Assembly (NCBI RefSeq): GCF_023206215.1
Contig: NZ_CP065800.1
Coordinates: 1,674,001-1,738,000, forward strand
Reading direction: 5' to 3'
Source: Butyrivibrio fibrisolvens
GTDB lineage: Bacteria; Bacillota; Clostridia; Lachnospirales; Lachnospiraceae
DNA length: 64,000 nucleotides
Both the position numbers and the translations under genes were made by a program. Shown here piece by piece: positions 1 to 10,158 of the stretch (position 1 is its first letter; every line of letters begins with the position of its first letter). The notes beneath the pieces were generated by a model that made no database searches, was not told where the DNA came from, and was given only the letters and a program-made list of their open reading frames with translations.

Positions 1-540
1 CTTAATAACGGAGCAGGCACACTTGCAGATGGAGCTTCTAAACTGGATCAGGGTGCAGGAACACTTTCAGATGGTGCCAATAAACTTGACCAGGGTGCAG
101 GAACATTAGTAGACGGTGCTAACAAGCTCGATCAGGGCGCTGGAGATCTTGCAAGCGGAGCACAGGAACTTGATAACGGTGTTCAGACACTTGAAGATGG
201 TTCAGTTAAGCTCAACGATGGCGCAGTTACACTTTATGACGGATCAGTAGCACTTAGCAGCGGAGTTTCAGACCTTAGCGACGGCGCATATGATCTTAAC
301 GAAGGTGCTATAAAGCTTTTGAACGGAGCTAAAGAACTTGCAGATGGACTTGTTAAGTTCGATGAAGAGGGTATCTCCAAGATAGCAGACATATTCGATG
401 GAGATCTTGAAGAACTCAATGAAAGACTCAGTGCTATATCCGATGCAGCAGGCTCATCTCAGTCATTTGGCGGAGCCAAAGATGGCACACAGACAAGCGT
501 TAAGTACATCATCAAGACAGCAGGCGTTACCAAGAAATAA
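1..540 (+). CDS. Heptad-repeat membrane/surface protein, C-terminal part only
   Basis: The gene enters from the left edge in frame 1 and stops at 538-540, so only the last 179 residues are visible. About the first 110 residues are tandem seven-residue units of the pattern LxxGAxxLDxGAxxL; at DNA level a ~42-base unit recurs between 20 and 165. The last ~60 residues are not repetitive and end in a basic VTKK tail. Such glycine-rich heptads form the extracytoplasmic stalk of YhgE/Pip-type and some MMPL/ABC-permease-type membrane proteins of Firmicutes. No membrane segment lies in the visible part, so the class is an inference from the repeat alone. A strong terminator follows within 40 bases, so the gene ends its transcription unit. 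Confidence 0.7.
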   Translation, partial: LNNGAGTLADGASKLDQGAGTLSDGANKLDQGAGTLVDGANKLDQGAGDLASGAQELDNGVQTLEDGSVKLNDGAVTLYDGSVALSSGVSDLSDGAYDLNEGAIKLLNGAKELADGLVKFDEEGISKIADIFDGDLEELNERLSAISDAAGSSQSFGGAKDGTQTSVKYIIKTAGVTKK

Positions 541-574
541 TTAGCTAGTTAAGCGTTAATAAACCAAAAATATA

Positions 575-631
575 ACAAACATCACCGGAAGCTATAATTG
601 GTCATTTTGTCCGGTGATGTTTGTTTTTTAT
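575..631 (+). terminator. Intrinsic terminator of the heptad-repeat gene
   Basis: A 15-base stem (575-589 with 610-625, core ACATCACCGGA/TCCGGTGATGT) encloses a ~20-base loop and is followed by a T-rich run. It lies 35 bases after the stop codon. Confidence 0.85.
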
Positions 632-684
632 TAGAATTACTATTTAGTAAAAGTGGAGTGGATAACATTGAAAAGATTATCCGA

Positions 685-720
685 TGATAAAAAAGAGACT
701 GCCACTTTCGTGGCAGTCTC
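685..720 (-). terminator. Intrinsic terminator of the chemoreceptor/binding-protein operon
   Basis: A perfect ten-base stem (695-704 with 711-720, GAGACTGCCA) with a six-base loop is followed, read on the minus strand, by a run of T. It lies just after the stop of the minus-strand binding-protein gene. Confidence 0.85.
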
Positions 721-727
721 GCATGCG

Positions 728-1729
728 TTATAAGTAGTCACTTGCGTTACTTTTATCTACAGGAAGGAATGGAACCCAGATATATTTACTGTCTTCTGAT
801 ACACCCTCGATATTATCGATGGTTCCGCCGCCTCCAAGAGCTATTGCAGCTTCTACAGCTCTTGCTGCCTGAAGATCTGCATCCTGAAGGACTGTATATG
901 CCATCTCGCCGGCAAGGATCGATTCACAGCCTGCTTCTATGGCATCTACTCCGCATACAGGGATAGTGGTGTAATCAAGACCGTATTTCTTCATAGCATT
1001 GATAGCACCAAGAGCCATATTGTCGTTGTTACAGAATACTGCATCTACGCTCTGGCCGGTCTTCATAAAGATATCGAATCTTTTCTCTGTCTCTTCAGTA
1101 CTCCAGTTAGCATAATCCATGAATACGATATTGGCATCTACGCCATTGGCTATCATTGTCTCTCTTACGCCATTGGTCCTTCCGATGGTACCAGAGTGGC
1201 CTTTCTCGCCTTCGAAGATGATGATGTTCATGGATTTCTTGCCAAGTTTATTGATGACATATTCTGCCTGATACTGTCCGGCTACTTTTTCTTCGGAGCC
1301 TACGAACACGTTCTGATTACTGTCAAGATATTCTTCAGAAGGTTCACTGTTAAGATATACGATCGGTATACCATTGGATGCTGTGTTCATCTGAAGAGCT
1401 GTTTCAGCATCAGCAAGTCTTAAGATGATCGCATCATAGCCTTGAGATTTAGCATTCATTACAAGGTCTACCTGAGTTTCTACAGAGTATCCCGTCTCTA
1501 CCATTGTAATATCAGCGCCTTGCTCTTTGCCGGCTGCAAGTACAGCGTCAGAGAGCTTTTGCCTGAAGGTATCAAAGTCTGTGATTATATACAGGATCTT
1601 CATGCCGCCTCCTCCTGATGATGAAGAGGACGCTTTATTGCCGCAGCTGACAAGTGATCCTATTACAAGGATACATACAGCTACCGATGCTATTATTTTC
1701 TTTAACATATGATTAGATGATCTTTTCAC
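728..1729 (-). CDS. Sugar-binding lipoprotein, periplasmic-binding-protein type 1 (MglB/RbsB-like)
   Basis: This 333-residue protein starts with a lipoprotein signal: basic N-terminus, hydrophobic core, lipobox LVSC with Cys29. A Ser/Gly linker follows, then a Peripla_BP_4-type fold with the usual landmarks (opening ILYIITDF, a hinge stretch near NNDNMALGAINAM, closing VDAIEAG). The family captures sugars outside the membrane for ABC transporters or chemoreceptors. It sits 12 bases after the chemoreceptor gene and ends the operon at a terminator. No ABC permease or ATPase gene is adjacent, so a sensory role with the chemoreceptor is a reasonable inference. The ligand cannot be named from sequence. 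Confidence 0.85.
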   Translation of the reverse strand: MKRSSNHMLKKIIASVAVCILVIGSLVSCGNKASSSSSGGGGMKILYIITDFDTFRQKLSDAVLAAGKEQGADITMVETGYSVETQVDLVMNAKSQGYDAIILRLADAETALQMNTASNGIPIVYLNSEPSEEYLDSNQNVFVGSEEKVAGQYQAEYVINKLGKKSMNIIIFEGEKGHSGTIGRTNGVRETMIANGVDANIVFMDYANWSTEETEKRFDIFMKTGQSVDAVFCNNDNMALGAINAMKKYGLDYTTIPVCGVDAIEAGCESILAGEMAYTVLQDADLQAARAVEAAIALGGGGTIDNIEGVSEDSKYIWVPFLPVDKSNASDYL

Positions 1730-1741
1730 ACTAACACCTCC

Positions 1742-3736
1742 TCAAATCTTGAACTGCTGTACATAAGATGTAAGTGTATCTGATGTACCGGCAAGCTCGT
1801 GTGCATTGGCAGCAACATCCTGGGAGCTTCTGGTAATATTTTCAGCCTGCTCTACCATGTTCTGGGAGGTTGCAAGGATCTCATCTGCGCTTGCTGCCTG
1901 CTCTTCGGATATGGCAGCAACATTGGTTGCAACATCATCAACCTTTTCAACACCGTTTATCATATCTCTGATAAGGTCATTGGATTCCTGAATGTTATCA
2001 TAGATCTTATCAAAAGTATCAACAGCAGTTTCGATAAGACTGCTGTTCTGCTCGATACTTGCAGCGCTTTCATTGGCCTGACCTACAACTTCCTGGATCA
2101 GGTTGTGAACTTCATTGATAAGAGTTCCGATATTGGTAGCGCTTTCTGCAGAAGTCTGTGCAAGCTTGGCAATCTGAGTAGCAACAACTGCAAATCCTTT
2201 GCCGGCTTCGCCTGCCCTTGCAGCTTCGATAGAAGCGTTAAGAGATAGGAGATTGGTCTCCTCTGCAATCTCTCCGATAAGACCTACGATATTGGTGATC
2301 TCATTGGATGCTGTATCTACTCTGGAGATAGATTCCATAAGTCTTGCATTGGAATCAGACATTCCGGACATGGCACTGCTAAGCTGTTCCATATCGCTTC
2401 TGCCTTTTTTTGATATCTCTACAGTTTCATTCATACTGCTCTCAGCCTTGTGGCTGTTGTCTCTTGTATCAGCTACAACAGTTGCAAGAGTAGTAGCACT
2501 TGAAGCTATGTCATTAACAGCAGCTGCAAGCTGATCAACAGTCTCGTTGAGCTGTTTCATAGCTTCGGCCTGAGACTCGGAAGCACTGTACATGTTCTTG
2601 GATACAGTATCTGAGTTCTCTGACTGAGCTTTGAGCCTGTCAGACTCGTCACTTATCGAGTGCAGCATCTTTCTCATGCTGGTCACGAACTCATTGACCT
2701 GATCGCCCATAAGACCGATCTCATCGTTACTCTTTGCTTCAACTTCGATAGTGAAGTCGCCTCCGGACATAGCAACGATGTCTTTGGAGATTCCTGACAG
2801 AGGTTTCATCGCCTTATTTATAGTAAGGAGGATGATTGCAGTTATTATGATGATACTAAGTATACCTATTGCAATTGACAGATTTACGATATGATTGACA
2901 TCAGCCAGGATGACATCTGTCTCTATATAGGATACAAGGACCCATGAAGTGCCTTGTATTTCGGCAAAGTCAACCATATAGTTTCCAATAGTGTCTTCTG
3001 TATAATCTCCATTTTCAATCTTTTTGGCTACACCGGACAGGAGCTTGTCGGAGCTTGATGATGACAGTGTCGATGATACAAGTGAGAAGTCCCTGTGAGC
3101 CAGAATAGTATTATCCGTCCTGTCTACAAGGAATGAACTTGCATTCTTCATCTTGACACCGGAATTAACGATAATACTGATCTTATCAAGAGTAACATCT
3201 GCTGATACAACCTTTATTTCATCGCCGCCGTCATCAAGAATACCTGATGCACTTATAACGCTTATTCCTTCTGCATTTTTATAAGCACTTCCGTAGGCCA
3301 TATTTACACGGGTCAGACCTTCCTTGTACCAGGTTGTTGACGTAGGGTCAGAGAGGTCCAGATCGGCATCAGCAGCTTTGTATGTTTTGCCTGAAGCTGA
3401 TGCAATATACAGGCCGTTGGTAGAGTTTGAATTAAAACCATACCAACCATCCAGCATAGCCTGAAGCTCCTGGTCAGTTGGATTTGCAGCTTCTATTGTT
3501 TTTTTGGCTGTTGCAAAAAACTGAAGGTTTTCATCGAGCCAGGATTCAATATTATCGCTTTGGTTGGTGAGTGACGAACTTAGCTCTGATTTAGCACTTT
3601 TTATAAGAGCATTTCTTGAAAGAATCGTTGTCACTGTGATAAGAACTACTACAGTGATAGCAACTGAAGGAACGATACACAATAATAGCTTATTACGGAT
3701 CTTACCTGTTTTTGCCTTTTTTGTTTTAGCGGCCAT
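1742..3736 (-). CDS. Methyl-accepting chemotaxis protein with extracellular dCache-like sensor
   Basis: A 664-residue chemoreceptor. Order: basic N-terminus, first membrane helix about residues 13-35, an extracellular domain of ~240 residues of dCache type, second helix about 283-305, HAMP, then the cytoplasmic signalling domain with the conserved hairpin tip ([20 protein letters not shown]) and a C-terminal [10 protein letters not shown] region. It would signal to CheA/CheW. The start at 3736 is chosen because GGAGG lies six bases upstream; an in-frame ATG at 3775 has no such site. It is the first gene of a two-gene operon with the binding lipoprotein, which suggests the two may act together, although dCache receptors often bind ligand directly. 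Confidence 0.9.
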   Translation of the reverse strand: MAAKTKKAKTGKIRNKLLLCIVPSVAITVVVLITVTTILSRNALIKSAKSELSSSLTNQSDNIESWLDENLQFFATAKKTIEAANPTDQELQAMLDGWYGFNSNSTNGLYIASASGKTYKAADADLDLSDPTSTTWYKEGLTRVNMAYGSAYKNAEGISVISASGILDDGGDEIKVVSADVTLDKISIIVNSGVKMKNASSFLVDRTDNTILAHRDFSLVSSTLSSSSSDKLLSGVAKKIENGDYTEDTIGNYMVDFAEIQGTSWVLVSYIETDVILADVNHIVNLSIAIGILSIIIITAIILLTINKAMKPLSGISKDIVAMSGGDFTIEVEAKSNDEIGLMGDQVNEFVTSMRKMLHSISDESDRLKAQSENSDTVSKNMYSASESQAEAMKQLNETVDQLAAAVNDIASSATTLATVVADTRDNSHKAESSMNETVEISKKGRSDMEQLSSAMSGMSDSNARLMESISRVDTASNEITNIVGLIGEIAEETNLLSLNASIEAARAGEAGKGFAVVATQIAKLAQTSAESATNIGTLINEVHNLIQEVVGQANESAASIEQNSSLIETAVDTFDKIYDNIQESNDLIRDMINGVEKVDDVATNVAAISEEQAASADEILATSQNMVEQAENITRSSQDVAANAHELAGTSDTLTSYVQQFKI

Positions 3737-3867
3737 TTCCACCTCCTGTGGCATGTTGTGGATGTAAATATACATACCTCGAAATGATTATCGGCATGAT
3801 AATTATAAAAATTAGTTTTAACCGACTTATTTGCGAAAATATTTAAATTTTTTTTGTTACACCTTTT

Positions 3868-3911
3868 GCCCTGTAAATAATTCTTGAATACTGCATTGTC
3901 CATGCTGGAAG
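3868..3911 (+). repeat. Dispersed ~42-base intergenic repeat, copy 1
   Basis: This degenerate copy matches the pattern CCTGTAAA-n-GATACTGCA-TGTCCA-n-GGAAG seen best at 10400-10442. It lies between the divergent chemoreceptor and SNF2 genes and overlaps no coding region. Confidence 0.6.
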
Positions 3912-4030
3912 TCTTAATAATGTTCTTGATGATAAAGAAAAGTTATATTTTTAAGTTAAAACAGGGCTTATCATGATATACTGATTATTTGAGATTGATT
4001 AAATTGTTTTTTTTCCATGGAGTATTATTA

Positions 4031-7000
4031 ATGGCCAAGAAGATATATATAGACTGGAGACCTGAATTTGCGCAGACTATAAGGTCCCGGGGGATGGACT
4101 ATTACAGACGCGGTAATGTTAACAACTTAAAGCAGGAGGGAAGCTCTTTCTCTGCAGAAGTAACAGGATCCGGCGGCAGACGTTATATGACATTTGCACA
4201 CCTTTCTGATGATTTTACCAGAGTAGAAAGGCTTAGTTGTACCTGCCCGTATGCAATGGAAGGCAAGCACTGCAAGCATGAAGCTGCTCTTATGTATCTT
4301 ATAGAAGACAAGATCACAGATATGATATCCGGAAGCTCTCTTGGGATGTCTTCTTTGTATGCCAAGAAGAAACTGAATACTTCCGATGAGCAGGAGCTAT
4401 TGGGTGGTAAGGGCTTTTATATAGATGATCTGGGCTATATAGGATTTGAAGAAAGTGAAGTAATAATCGGAGATAAACTAAGGGATATTACAGCTTACAA
4501 GTATTATAAGTATTCACAGATCTTGAAGAGCGCACGCATAAGTAAAGAAGTATGGGTCAAAGCTGTGGTCCTGGCCAAGTCATCTAAAGTCAGCATTCAG
4601 GATGTTAAGCTTAGTGAATTCTATGGAGGATCTTTTGGCGAAGAGGTTGATGATAACCGCAATGTTGGAGATAAGATCTGCTCTGCAACGGGCAGGATCA
4701 AAGAGTCATATTTTCAGGCCAAAGTTTCAGTAGGACCTGATTATTATGTAGGTGGATACTGTTATGTACCTTCCTGCAAGAAGCCTGTCACCAAGAAGAT
4801 TGCAGGACATACCAGAACTATAGGCTTTATATGTGAGCATAAGGCAGCCCTTTTGTATCTGCTTAAAGAGTATCTGGACCAGGAAGGCATGGCAATAGAT
4901 GCAACTGATAGAAGCGGCGAAGATATCATGAAGCAGCTGTCTAGAGAAAATAAGATTGCTGCAGTTAAAGAAAGTAAGACAAATACTGTAAGAAGAATAG
5001 AAAAGTATGATATAGAACCTATACTTATGCCTCGAAATAATAGTCTGTATCTTGCATTCAGGCTATCAGGCTCGCAGAAGTTCAAAGTCCAGCACCTTAA
5101 TGAGCTCTACTATTCCGTCAAGAATAGGAAGTTATATAAATTTGGAAGAAAAAATATCAGACTATCTACTGAAGCCCTTACTGATAAGGGGCGTAAGATT
5201 TATGAATTTATTGAAAACTTCGCTCTTGAAAGTGATTTTTATACTCCTCAGACAGATGGCTTTGGTTTTGATATAAGTGATGATATGCCTAAGCTTAAGG
5301 ATGAGATTCCACTGTTTGGGCACTTTCTGGACGAATTTTATGACCTGTGCATAGAGTGCGGGATGCAAGAGGATGGCATCACCCTTGTACATGGAAGAGA
5401 TGAAAAAAAGGTATATCTTTCAGAAGAGCCTATACAGGCCAAGGTACAGATCAGCAATATGAAAGATGGCAAGGGCAGAGGTCTTGGAATACATGTATCA
5501 GGATTTATGCCGGTTGTCTTTTCCGGAAGGAAAAATGCCTATTACATAGAAGGCAATACATTAAATAAGGTACCAAGACAGGATGTTGACGTCCTGTCGC
5601 CACTAACTTCAATAAGCCATTTTGGTAAGTTTGAGTTTAGAATTGGTGTCCGTAATCTTACCAAGTTCTATTATGATACGCTGCCATGGCTTAGAGACCA
5701 TGCACTTGTAAGCTTTGAAGATGCTGACTGGCTTGAACAGTTTATTTTGCCTCAGGCTGAGTTTGCTTTTTTCCTTGACAGGGAGAAGGGCTTTATAACC
5801 TGCAAGGCTGTGGTATCTTATGACGATCTTGAGAGGAATCTGTTATATGAAGCACCTGGTGAAGAAAGCTTCAGAGACCTTGTTAGCGAAGGTGATGTTA
5901 TAGATGTAGTTCGTAACTATTTTCCTGATGTAGATACACAAAATGGCCTTTTTATATGCGATGAAGCCAAAAATGAGGATCTTGTATTTGAACTTCTCTC
6001 ACAGGGACTTGATGAACTTCAGGCTTATGGAGATGTAAGACATACAGAGAGCTTCATGTCTATAGGAATCAGGAAGAATCCGGGATTCCAGATGGGTGTA
6101 TCACTTGAATCGTCACTTCTTGATCTCGAGATAAGCGCTGAGGATATGGACCCTGAGGAACTTATAGAGCTTCTGAATTCCTATAGGACCAAGAAGAAAT
6201 ACTATCGACTTAAAAACGGAGATTTCGTATCTGCTCAGAACGAAGCGGTTGAAAATCTCGTCCACATGCTGGACAACATGCATGTAGACCTTAGGTCCTT
6301 TGTAGAAGGCAAGATGCAGATCCCTGCTTACAGAGCTTTGTATCTTGACAGGATGCTTGAAGATCAGAGTTTTATCTATGAGCACAGAGACAGACATTTT
6401 AAGAAGCTTATTCAGGAATTTAAGACTATATCAGATGCAGAGTTCGATCTTCCAAGCGGCATAGACGGACATCTTCGTAAGTATCAAAGAGATGGATACA
6501 GATGGCTGCGTACACTTTCCAAATACGGATTTGGAGGTATTCTTGCAGATGAGATGGGTCTTGGTAAGACTCTTCAGACTATAGCACTTCTTGCGTCATA
6601 TTATGAAGAGCATGGAAAGAGCTTAGCATCTTGTGCAGATAATGATAATGAAGCTAATGAAAACGTATCACCAAGAAAGCCTTCGCTTGTAGTAGTTCCT
6701 GCGTCCCTTGTCTATAACTGGGGAGAGGAGCTTAAGAGGTTTGCCCCTTCTCTTAACTATGTGCTTATAACAGGCAGCAAGTCAGAGCGTGAAGACATAA
6801 TACTTAACATAGAAGGTTATGACGTTGCAGTTACATCTTATGATCTTCTAAAGCGCGATATCGCTGAGTACGAAGATCACTCTTTTGCCATAGAGATAAT
6901 AGATGAAGCTCAGTATATCAAGAATCATCTGTCTCAGGCAGCCAAGAGTGTCAAGCTTATAAGGGCTGACAGACGATTTGCTCTTACAGGAACGCCTATT

Positions 7001-7915
7001 GAGAACAGGCTTTCAGAACTTTGGAGCATCTTCGATTATCTGATGCCGGGACTTTTGTACAGCTATCCTCAGTTTAGAGCCGATTTCGAGATACCTGTCA
7101 TGAAGTACGAGGAAGAAGATACCATGGACAAGCTTCGCGGCATGGTCACCCCTTTTATCCTTAGGAGGAAAAAAGCTGATGTATTAAAAGACCTTCCTGA
7201 CAAGCTTGAAGAGATTCGCTATGCCAGGATGGATGAAGAGCAGAAAAAGCTCTATGATGCCCAGGTAGTTCATATGAAAATGCGCCTTGAAAAGCAGAGC
7301 GATGAAGAGTTTTCCAAAAATAAGATCGAGATATTCGCTGAACTTACAAGGCTTCGTCAGATATGCTGTGATCCTGCTCTGTGTTTTGAAAATTATAAAA
7401 AGGGCAGCTGCAAGACAGATGTATTCATGGATATGATAGAGCAGGTAATAGAAGGCGAGCACAAGGCTCTTGTATTCTCACAGTTTGTTACTATGCTGGA
7501 TATTCTAAAAGGACGCCTTGAATCAGCAGGTATTCCTTATTATGAGATCACGGGAGCTACACCTAAAGAAAAGAGGATAGAGCTTGTTAATGCTTTCAAT
7601 CAGGACAAGACGCCGGTATTCCTCATTTCTTTAAAGGCAGGCGGAACAGGTCTTAATCTGACCGGCGCTGATGTTGTCATTCACTATGATCCATGGTGGA
7701 ATATTGCTGTGCAGAATCAGGCAACTGACAGAGCCCACAGGATAGGACAGCGCAAGGTGGTGACTGTCTTTAAGCTGATAGCTCATGGCACTATAGAAGA
7801 CAAGATTCTGGAGATGCAGGAGAAGAAGCGCGCTCTTGCCGAGAACATCTTAGAAAGCGATGGAATATCAAGCGCAACACTTTCAAGAGACGATCTTCTG
7901 GAGCTGCTCAACTAA
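4031..7915 (+). CDS. SNF2-family helicase with N-terminal SWIM zinc fingers
   Basis: This 1294-residue ATPase has all SNF2 helicase motifs in its C-terminal 460 residues: motif I DEMGLGKT, motif II DEAQ, motif III ALTGTPIEN, motif V GGTGLNL and motif VI QATDRAHRIGQ. Near residue 69 is a SWIM finger (CxC...CKH), and around 243-270 a second cysteine/histidine set ending in CEHKAALLYL looks like another. SNF2 proteins translocate on double-stranded DNA or displace bound proteins such as RNA polymerase. The start at 4031 is backed by GGAG eight bases upstream; an in-frame TTG at 3989 is not. A second SNF2 gene follows after 24 bases, probably in one operon. The cellular role is not evident from sequence. 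Confidence 0.9.
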   Translation: MAKKIYIDWRPEFAQTIRSRGMDYYRRGNVNNLKQEGSSFSAEVTGSGGRRYMTFAHLSDDFTRVERLSCTCPYAMEGKHCKHEAALMYLIEDKITDMISGSSLGMSSLYAKKKLNTSDEQELLGGKGFYIDDLGYIGFEESEVIIGDKLRDITAYKYYKYSQILKSARISKEVWVKAVVLAKSSKVSIQDVKLSEFYGGSFGEEVDDNRNVGDKICSATGRIKESYFQAKVSVGPDYYVGGYCYVPSCKKPVTKKIAGHTRTIGFICEHKAALLYLLKEYLDQEGMAIDATDRSGEDIMKQLSRENKIAAVKESKTNTVRRIEKYDIEPILMPRNNSLYLAFRLSGSQKFKVQHLNELYYSVKNRKLYKFGRKNIRLSTEALTDKGRKIYEFIENFALESDFYTPQTDGFGFDISDDMPKLKDEIPLFGHFLDEFYDLCIECGMQEDGITLVHGRDEKKVYLSEEPIQAKVQISNMKDGKGRGLGIHVSGFMPVVFSGRKNAYYIEGNTLNKVPRQDVDVLSPLTSISHFGKFEFRIGVRNLTKFYYDTLPWLRDHALVSFEDADWLEQFILPQAEFAFFLDREKGFITCKAVVSYDDLERNLLYEAPGEESFRDLVSEGDVIDVVRNYFPDVDTQNGLFICDEAKNEDLVFELLSQGLDELQAYGDVRHTESFMSIGIRKNPGFQMGVSLESSLLDLEISAEDMDPEELIELLNSYRTKKKYYRLKNGDFVSAQNEAVENLVHMLDNMHVDLRSFVEGKMQIPAYRALYLDRMLEDQSFIYEHRDRHFKKLIQEFKTISDAEFDLPSGIDGHLRKYQRDGYRWLRTLSKYGFGGILADEMGLGKTLQTIALLASYYEEHGKSLASCADNDNEANENVSPRKPSLVVVPASLVYNWGEELKRFAPSLNYVLITGSKSEREDIILNIEGYDVAVTSYDLLKRDIAEYEDHSFAIEIIDEAQYIKNHLSQAAKSVKLIRADRRFALTGTPIENRLSELWSIFDYLMPGLLYSYPQFRADFEIPVMKYEEEDTMDKLRGMVTPFILRRKKADVLKDLPDKLEEIRYARMDEEQKKLYDAQVVHMKMRLEKQSDEEFSKNKIEIFAELTRLRQICCDPALCFENYKKGSCKTDVFMDMIEQVIEGEHKALVFSQFVTMLDILKGRLESAGIPYYEITGATPKEKRIELVNAFNQDKTPVFLISLKAGGTGLNLTGADVVIHYDPWWNIAVQNQATDRAHRIGQRKVVTVFKLIAHGTIEDKILEMQEKKRALAENILESDGISSATLSRDDLLELLN

Positions 7916-7939
7916 GAAACTTTTTTATATGGGGGTTAA

Positions 7940-10108
7940 ATGAGTAATTCGAATTATTATAAGCCGGATTTTAAGGTTTTGGTTAAATATATAAGGGATA
8001 TATCGGCGGTTGACGGCATGATGCTTTCAATTCAGGAAGAAGAGGCCAGGGCGAGGCAGGCGATAGAAAAGGCGGCAGCAGATCTTAGGATTAAGTTTGC
8101 TACAAAGAATCTTTCATCGATTCCTGTCAGTGAGTTATCCGGAGCTAAGGCGGGGATCAGGGTAGCTGCTTTGGAGAAGGCAGGATACCATGATCTGTCG
8201 CAGCTTGCCGGAAGGTCAGAGGCTTCACTTTCTATGATAAACGGGATAGGTGAAGCTCAGGCCAAGGCTATAAGGCAGACTGTAGATCTTTTTACAAGGA
8301 GGATGGCAGAGACTACATCTGTAAGGATTGATGCAGATTCCAAAGATCCTGAGAACTGGAATCTGGTATTCGAGCTATATAAATATATGCGTAAGGCTCT
8401 TGTATATAAGGATGTAGCGGATATTAATTCAAGGTATCATCAGCATATAGCTAAGGCGCTTTCGGATATTAAGATCAGGAATTCTTTAAGATGGGTATTC
8501 TCATCTGCTAAGGCTAAAGAGTCTACAGTGTCAGGTTATGAGACTCTTATAGTTATAGATAATGATAATTATCAGGTTCGTTCTAATAATCTTATTAATC
8601 AATATGAGACGTTTCGTCTTATATCCCTTCAGGATGCAAAGAGAGAGTTTCTAAGTAACAGTGCGCCATTTTATGCTCTTCTTGATAGTCTCAATGTATC
8701 ATCTGCTCCTATTAGCTCAGTGTACAAGGATATACCATCTAGTCTTGCAGAAGAGATAGAGAGGCAGGAACTTGATACATCGCTTCTTAATGCTACGCTT
8801 AGGCAGTATCAGATATTTGGAGCCAAGTATGCGCTTCATCAAGAGAACGTCCTTTTGGGAGATGAGATGGGACTTGGCAAGACTATTATGGCTATTGCAT
8901 CTATGGCATCAATAGCGGCTAAGGTTTCCAATGCGCATTTTCTTGTGGTATGTCCTGCCAGTGTACTTATCAACTGGTGTAGGGAGATTGAGAAGCACAG
9001 CGCTTTGAAGGCACATCTTCTACATGCATCAAAAGGTAAGATAGATGTAGATGTGTGGCAGCAAAATGGAGGAGTTGCAGTTACTAACTACGAATCTTTG
9101 GACGAACTTTATGACAATATGGATAGAGACCTTAATATAGAGATGCTGGTTGTAGATGAAGCTCATTATATTAAAAATCCTAAGGCTCAGAGGACTAAGT
9201 ATCTTATGAAAATAAGAGATAAGGCAAAGCGCACTCTTCTTATGACAGGTACTCCTCTTGAAAATAAAGTCGATGAGATGTGCAACCTAATAGGTATATT
9301 AAGGCAGGATGATCTTATAAAAGATGTACAAAAATATGCATTTATGAATCAGTCTGATGAATTTAAGAAAGTCATAGCGCCTGTATATCTTAGAAGAGTA
9401 AGAGAAGATGTCCTCAAGGAGCTTCCTGAAATGGAAGATAAGCCTCAGTGGTGCGAAATGTCACCTTCTGACAAGGACGCATATGTTGAAGTGGTCAAAG
9501 AAGGTAACTTTATGACCATGAGAAGAGTAGGCTATCTTCAGGATGATATCAGTCATTCATCCAAGGCTGTGAGACTTTTGGAACTATGTGATATGGCCAA
9601 AGATGAAGGCAGGAAGATCATAGTATTCTCATTCTATCTTGATACTATTAGTAAAGTATGTGACCTTTTGAAGGACAGGGACGTATTCAGAATATCAGGA
9701 TCTACTTCAATTGCAGATAGACAGGCAATAGTTGACGAGTTTACAAACAGTAAAGCAGGAAGTGTTCTTGTAAGTCAGGTACTGGCAGGAGGTACAGGGC
9801 TTAATATCCAGACAGCAAGTGTTGTGATATTCTGCGAACCTCAGATCAAGCCTTCTCTTGAAACTCAGGCTATATCAAGAGTATATCGTATGGGACAGGT
9901 TAGGAATGTCCTTGTATACCATCTCTTGTGTTCTGATACTATTGATGAAGATATGGTGAAGCTTCTTGAGCACAAGCAGAATATCTTCGATGAATATGCC
10001 AATGAGTCAGAGATGGCAGACGCTACCAAGTCTCTTGCAGACAAAGAGTGGATAAGCAGCGTAGTAGAAAGGCAGAGGAAGCTGTACCTTGCAACTACGC
10101 CGCAGTAA
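7940..10108 (+). CDS. Compact SNF2-family helicase with helix-hairpin-helix segment
   Basis: A 722-residue SNF2 ATPase. Residues ~80-115 contain a helix-hairpin-helix-like DNA-binding segment (INGIGEAQAKAI). Helicase motifs are complete: DEMGLGKT (~residue 310), DEAH, LLMTGTPLEN, GGTGLNI and AISRVYRMGQ. GGGGG stands five bases before the ATG. It follows the SWIM-SNF2 gene closely and is probably co-transcribed. The two proteins share the motor but differ completely in their N-terminal parts, so they are more likely partners or specialised paralogues than a recent duplication. Function is unknown; chromatin-like protein displacement, repair and defence are all possible. Confidence 0.88.
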   Translation: MSNSNYYKPDFKVLVKYIRDISAVDGMMLSIQEEEARARQAIEKAAADLRIKFATKNLSSIPVSELSGAKAGIRVAALEKAGYHDLSQLAGRSEASLSMINGIGEAQAKAIRQTVDLFTRRMAETTSVRIDADSKDPENWNLVFELYKYMRKALVYKDVADINSRYHQHIAKALSDIKIRNSLRWVFSSAKAKESTVSGYETLIVIDNDNYQVRSNNLINQYETFRLISLQDAKREFLSNSAPFYALLDSLNVSSAPISSVYKDIPSSLAEEIERQELDTSLLNATLRQYQIFGAKYALHQENVLLGDEMGLGKTIMAIASMASIAAKVSNAHFLVVCPASVLINWCREIEKHSALKAHLLHASKGKIDVDVWQQNGGVAVTNYESLDELYDNMDRDLNIEMLVVDEAHYIKNPKAQRTKYLMKIRDKAKRTLLMTGTPLENKVDEMCNLIGILRQDDLIKDVQKYAFMNQSDEFKKVIAPVYLRRVREDVLKELPEMEDKPQWCEMSPSDKDAYVEVVKEGNFMTMRRVGYLQDDISHSSKAVRLLELCDMAKDEGRKIIVFSFYLDTISKVCDLLKDRDVFRISGSTSIADRQAIVDEFTNSKAGSVLVSQVLAGGTGLNIQTASVVIFCEPQIKPSLETQAISRVYRMGQVRNVLVYHLLCSDTIDEDMVKLLEHKQNIFDEYANESEMADATKSLADKEWISSVVERQRKLYLATTPQ

Positions 10109-10122
10109 TCCAGACTGCGGCC

Positions 10123-10148
10123 TTTCCACTTGGACGGTGCAGTAATCT
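10123..10148 (-). repeat. Truncated copy of the dispersed repeat
   Basis: The sequence TTCCACTTGGACGGTGCAG is the reverse complement of the 3' half of the dispersed repeat. It stands immediately before the full copy that opens the long inverted repeat and overlaps the end of no known gene. Confidence 0.6.
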
Positions 10149-10158
10149 GGGTTGCTGC

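Noticed and set aside
1..200. CRISPR or VNTR array in the repetitive first 200 bases
   Set aside because: The repetition is coding: it follows a seven-residue protein heptad in frame and has no spacers.
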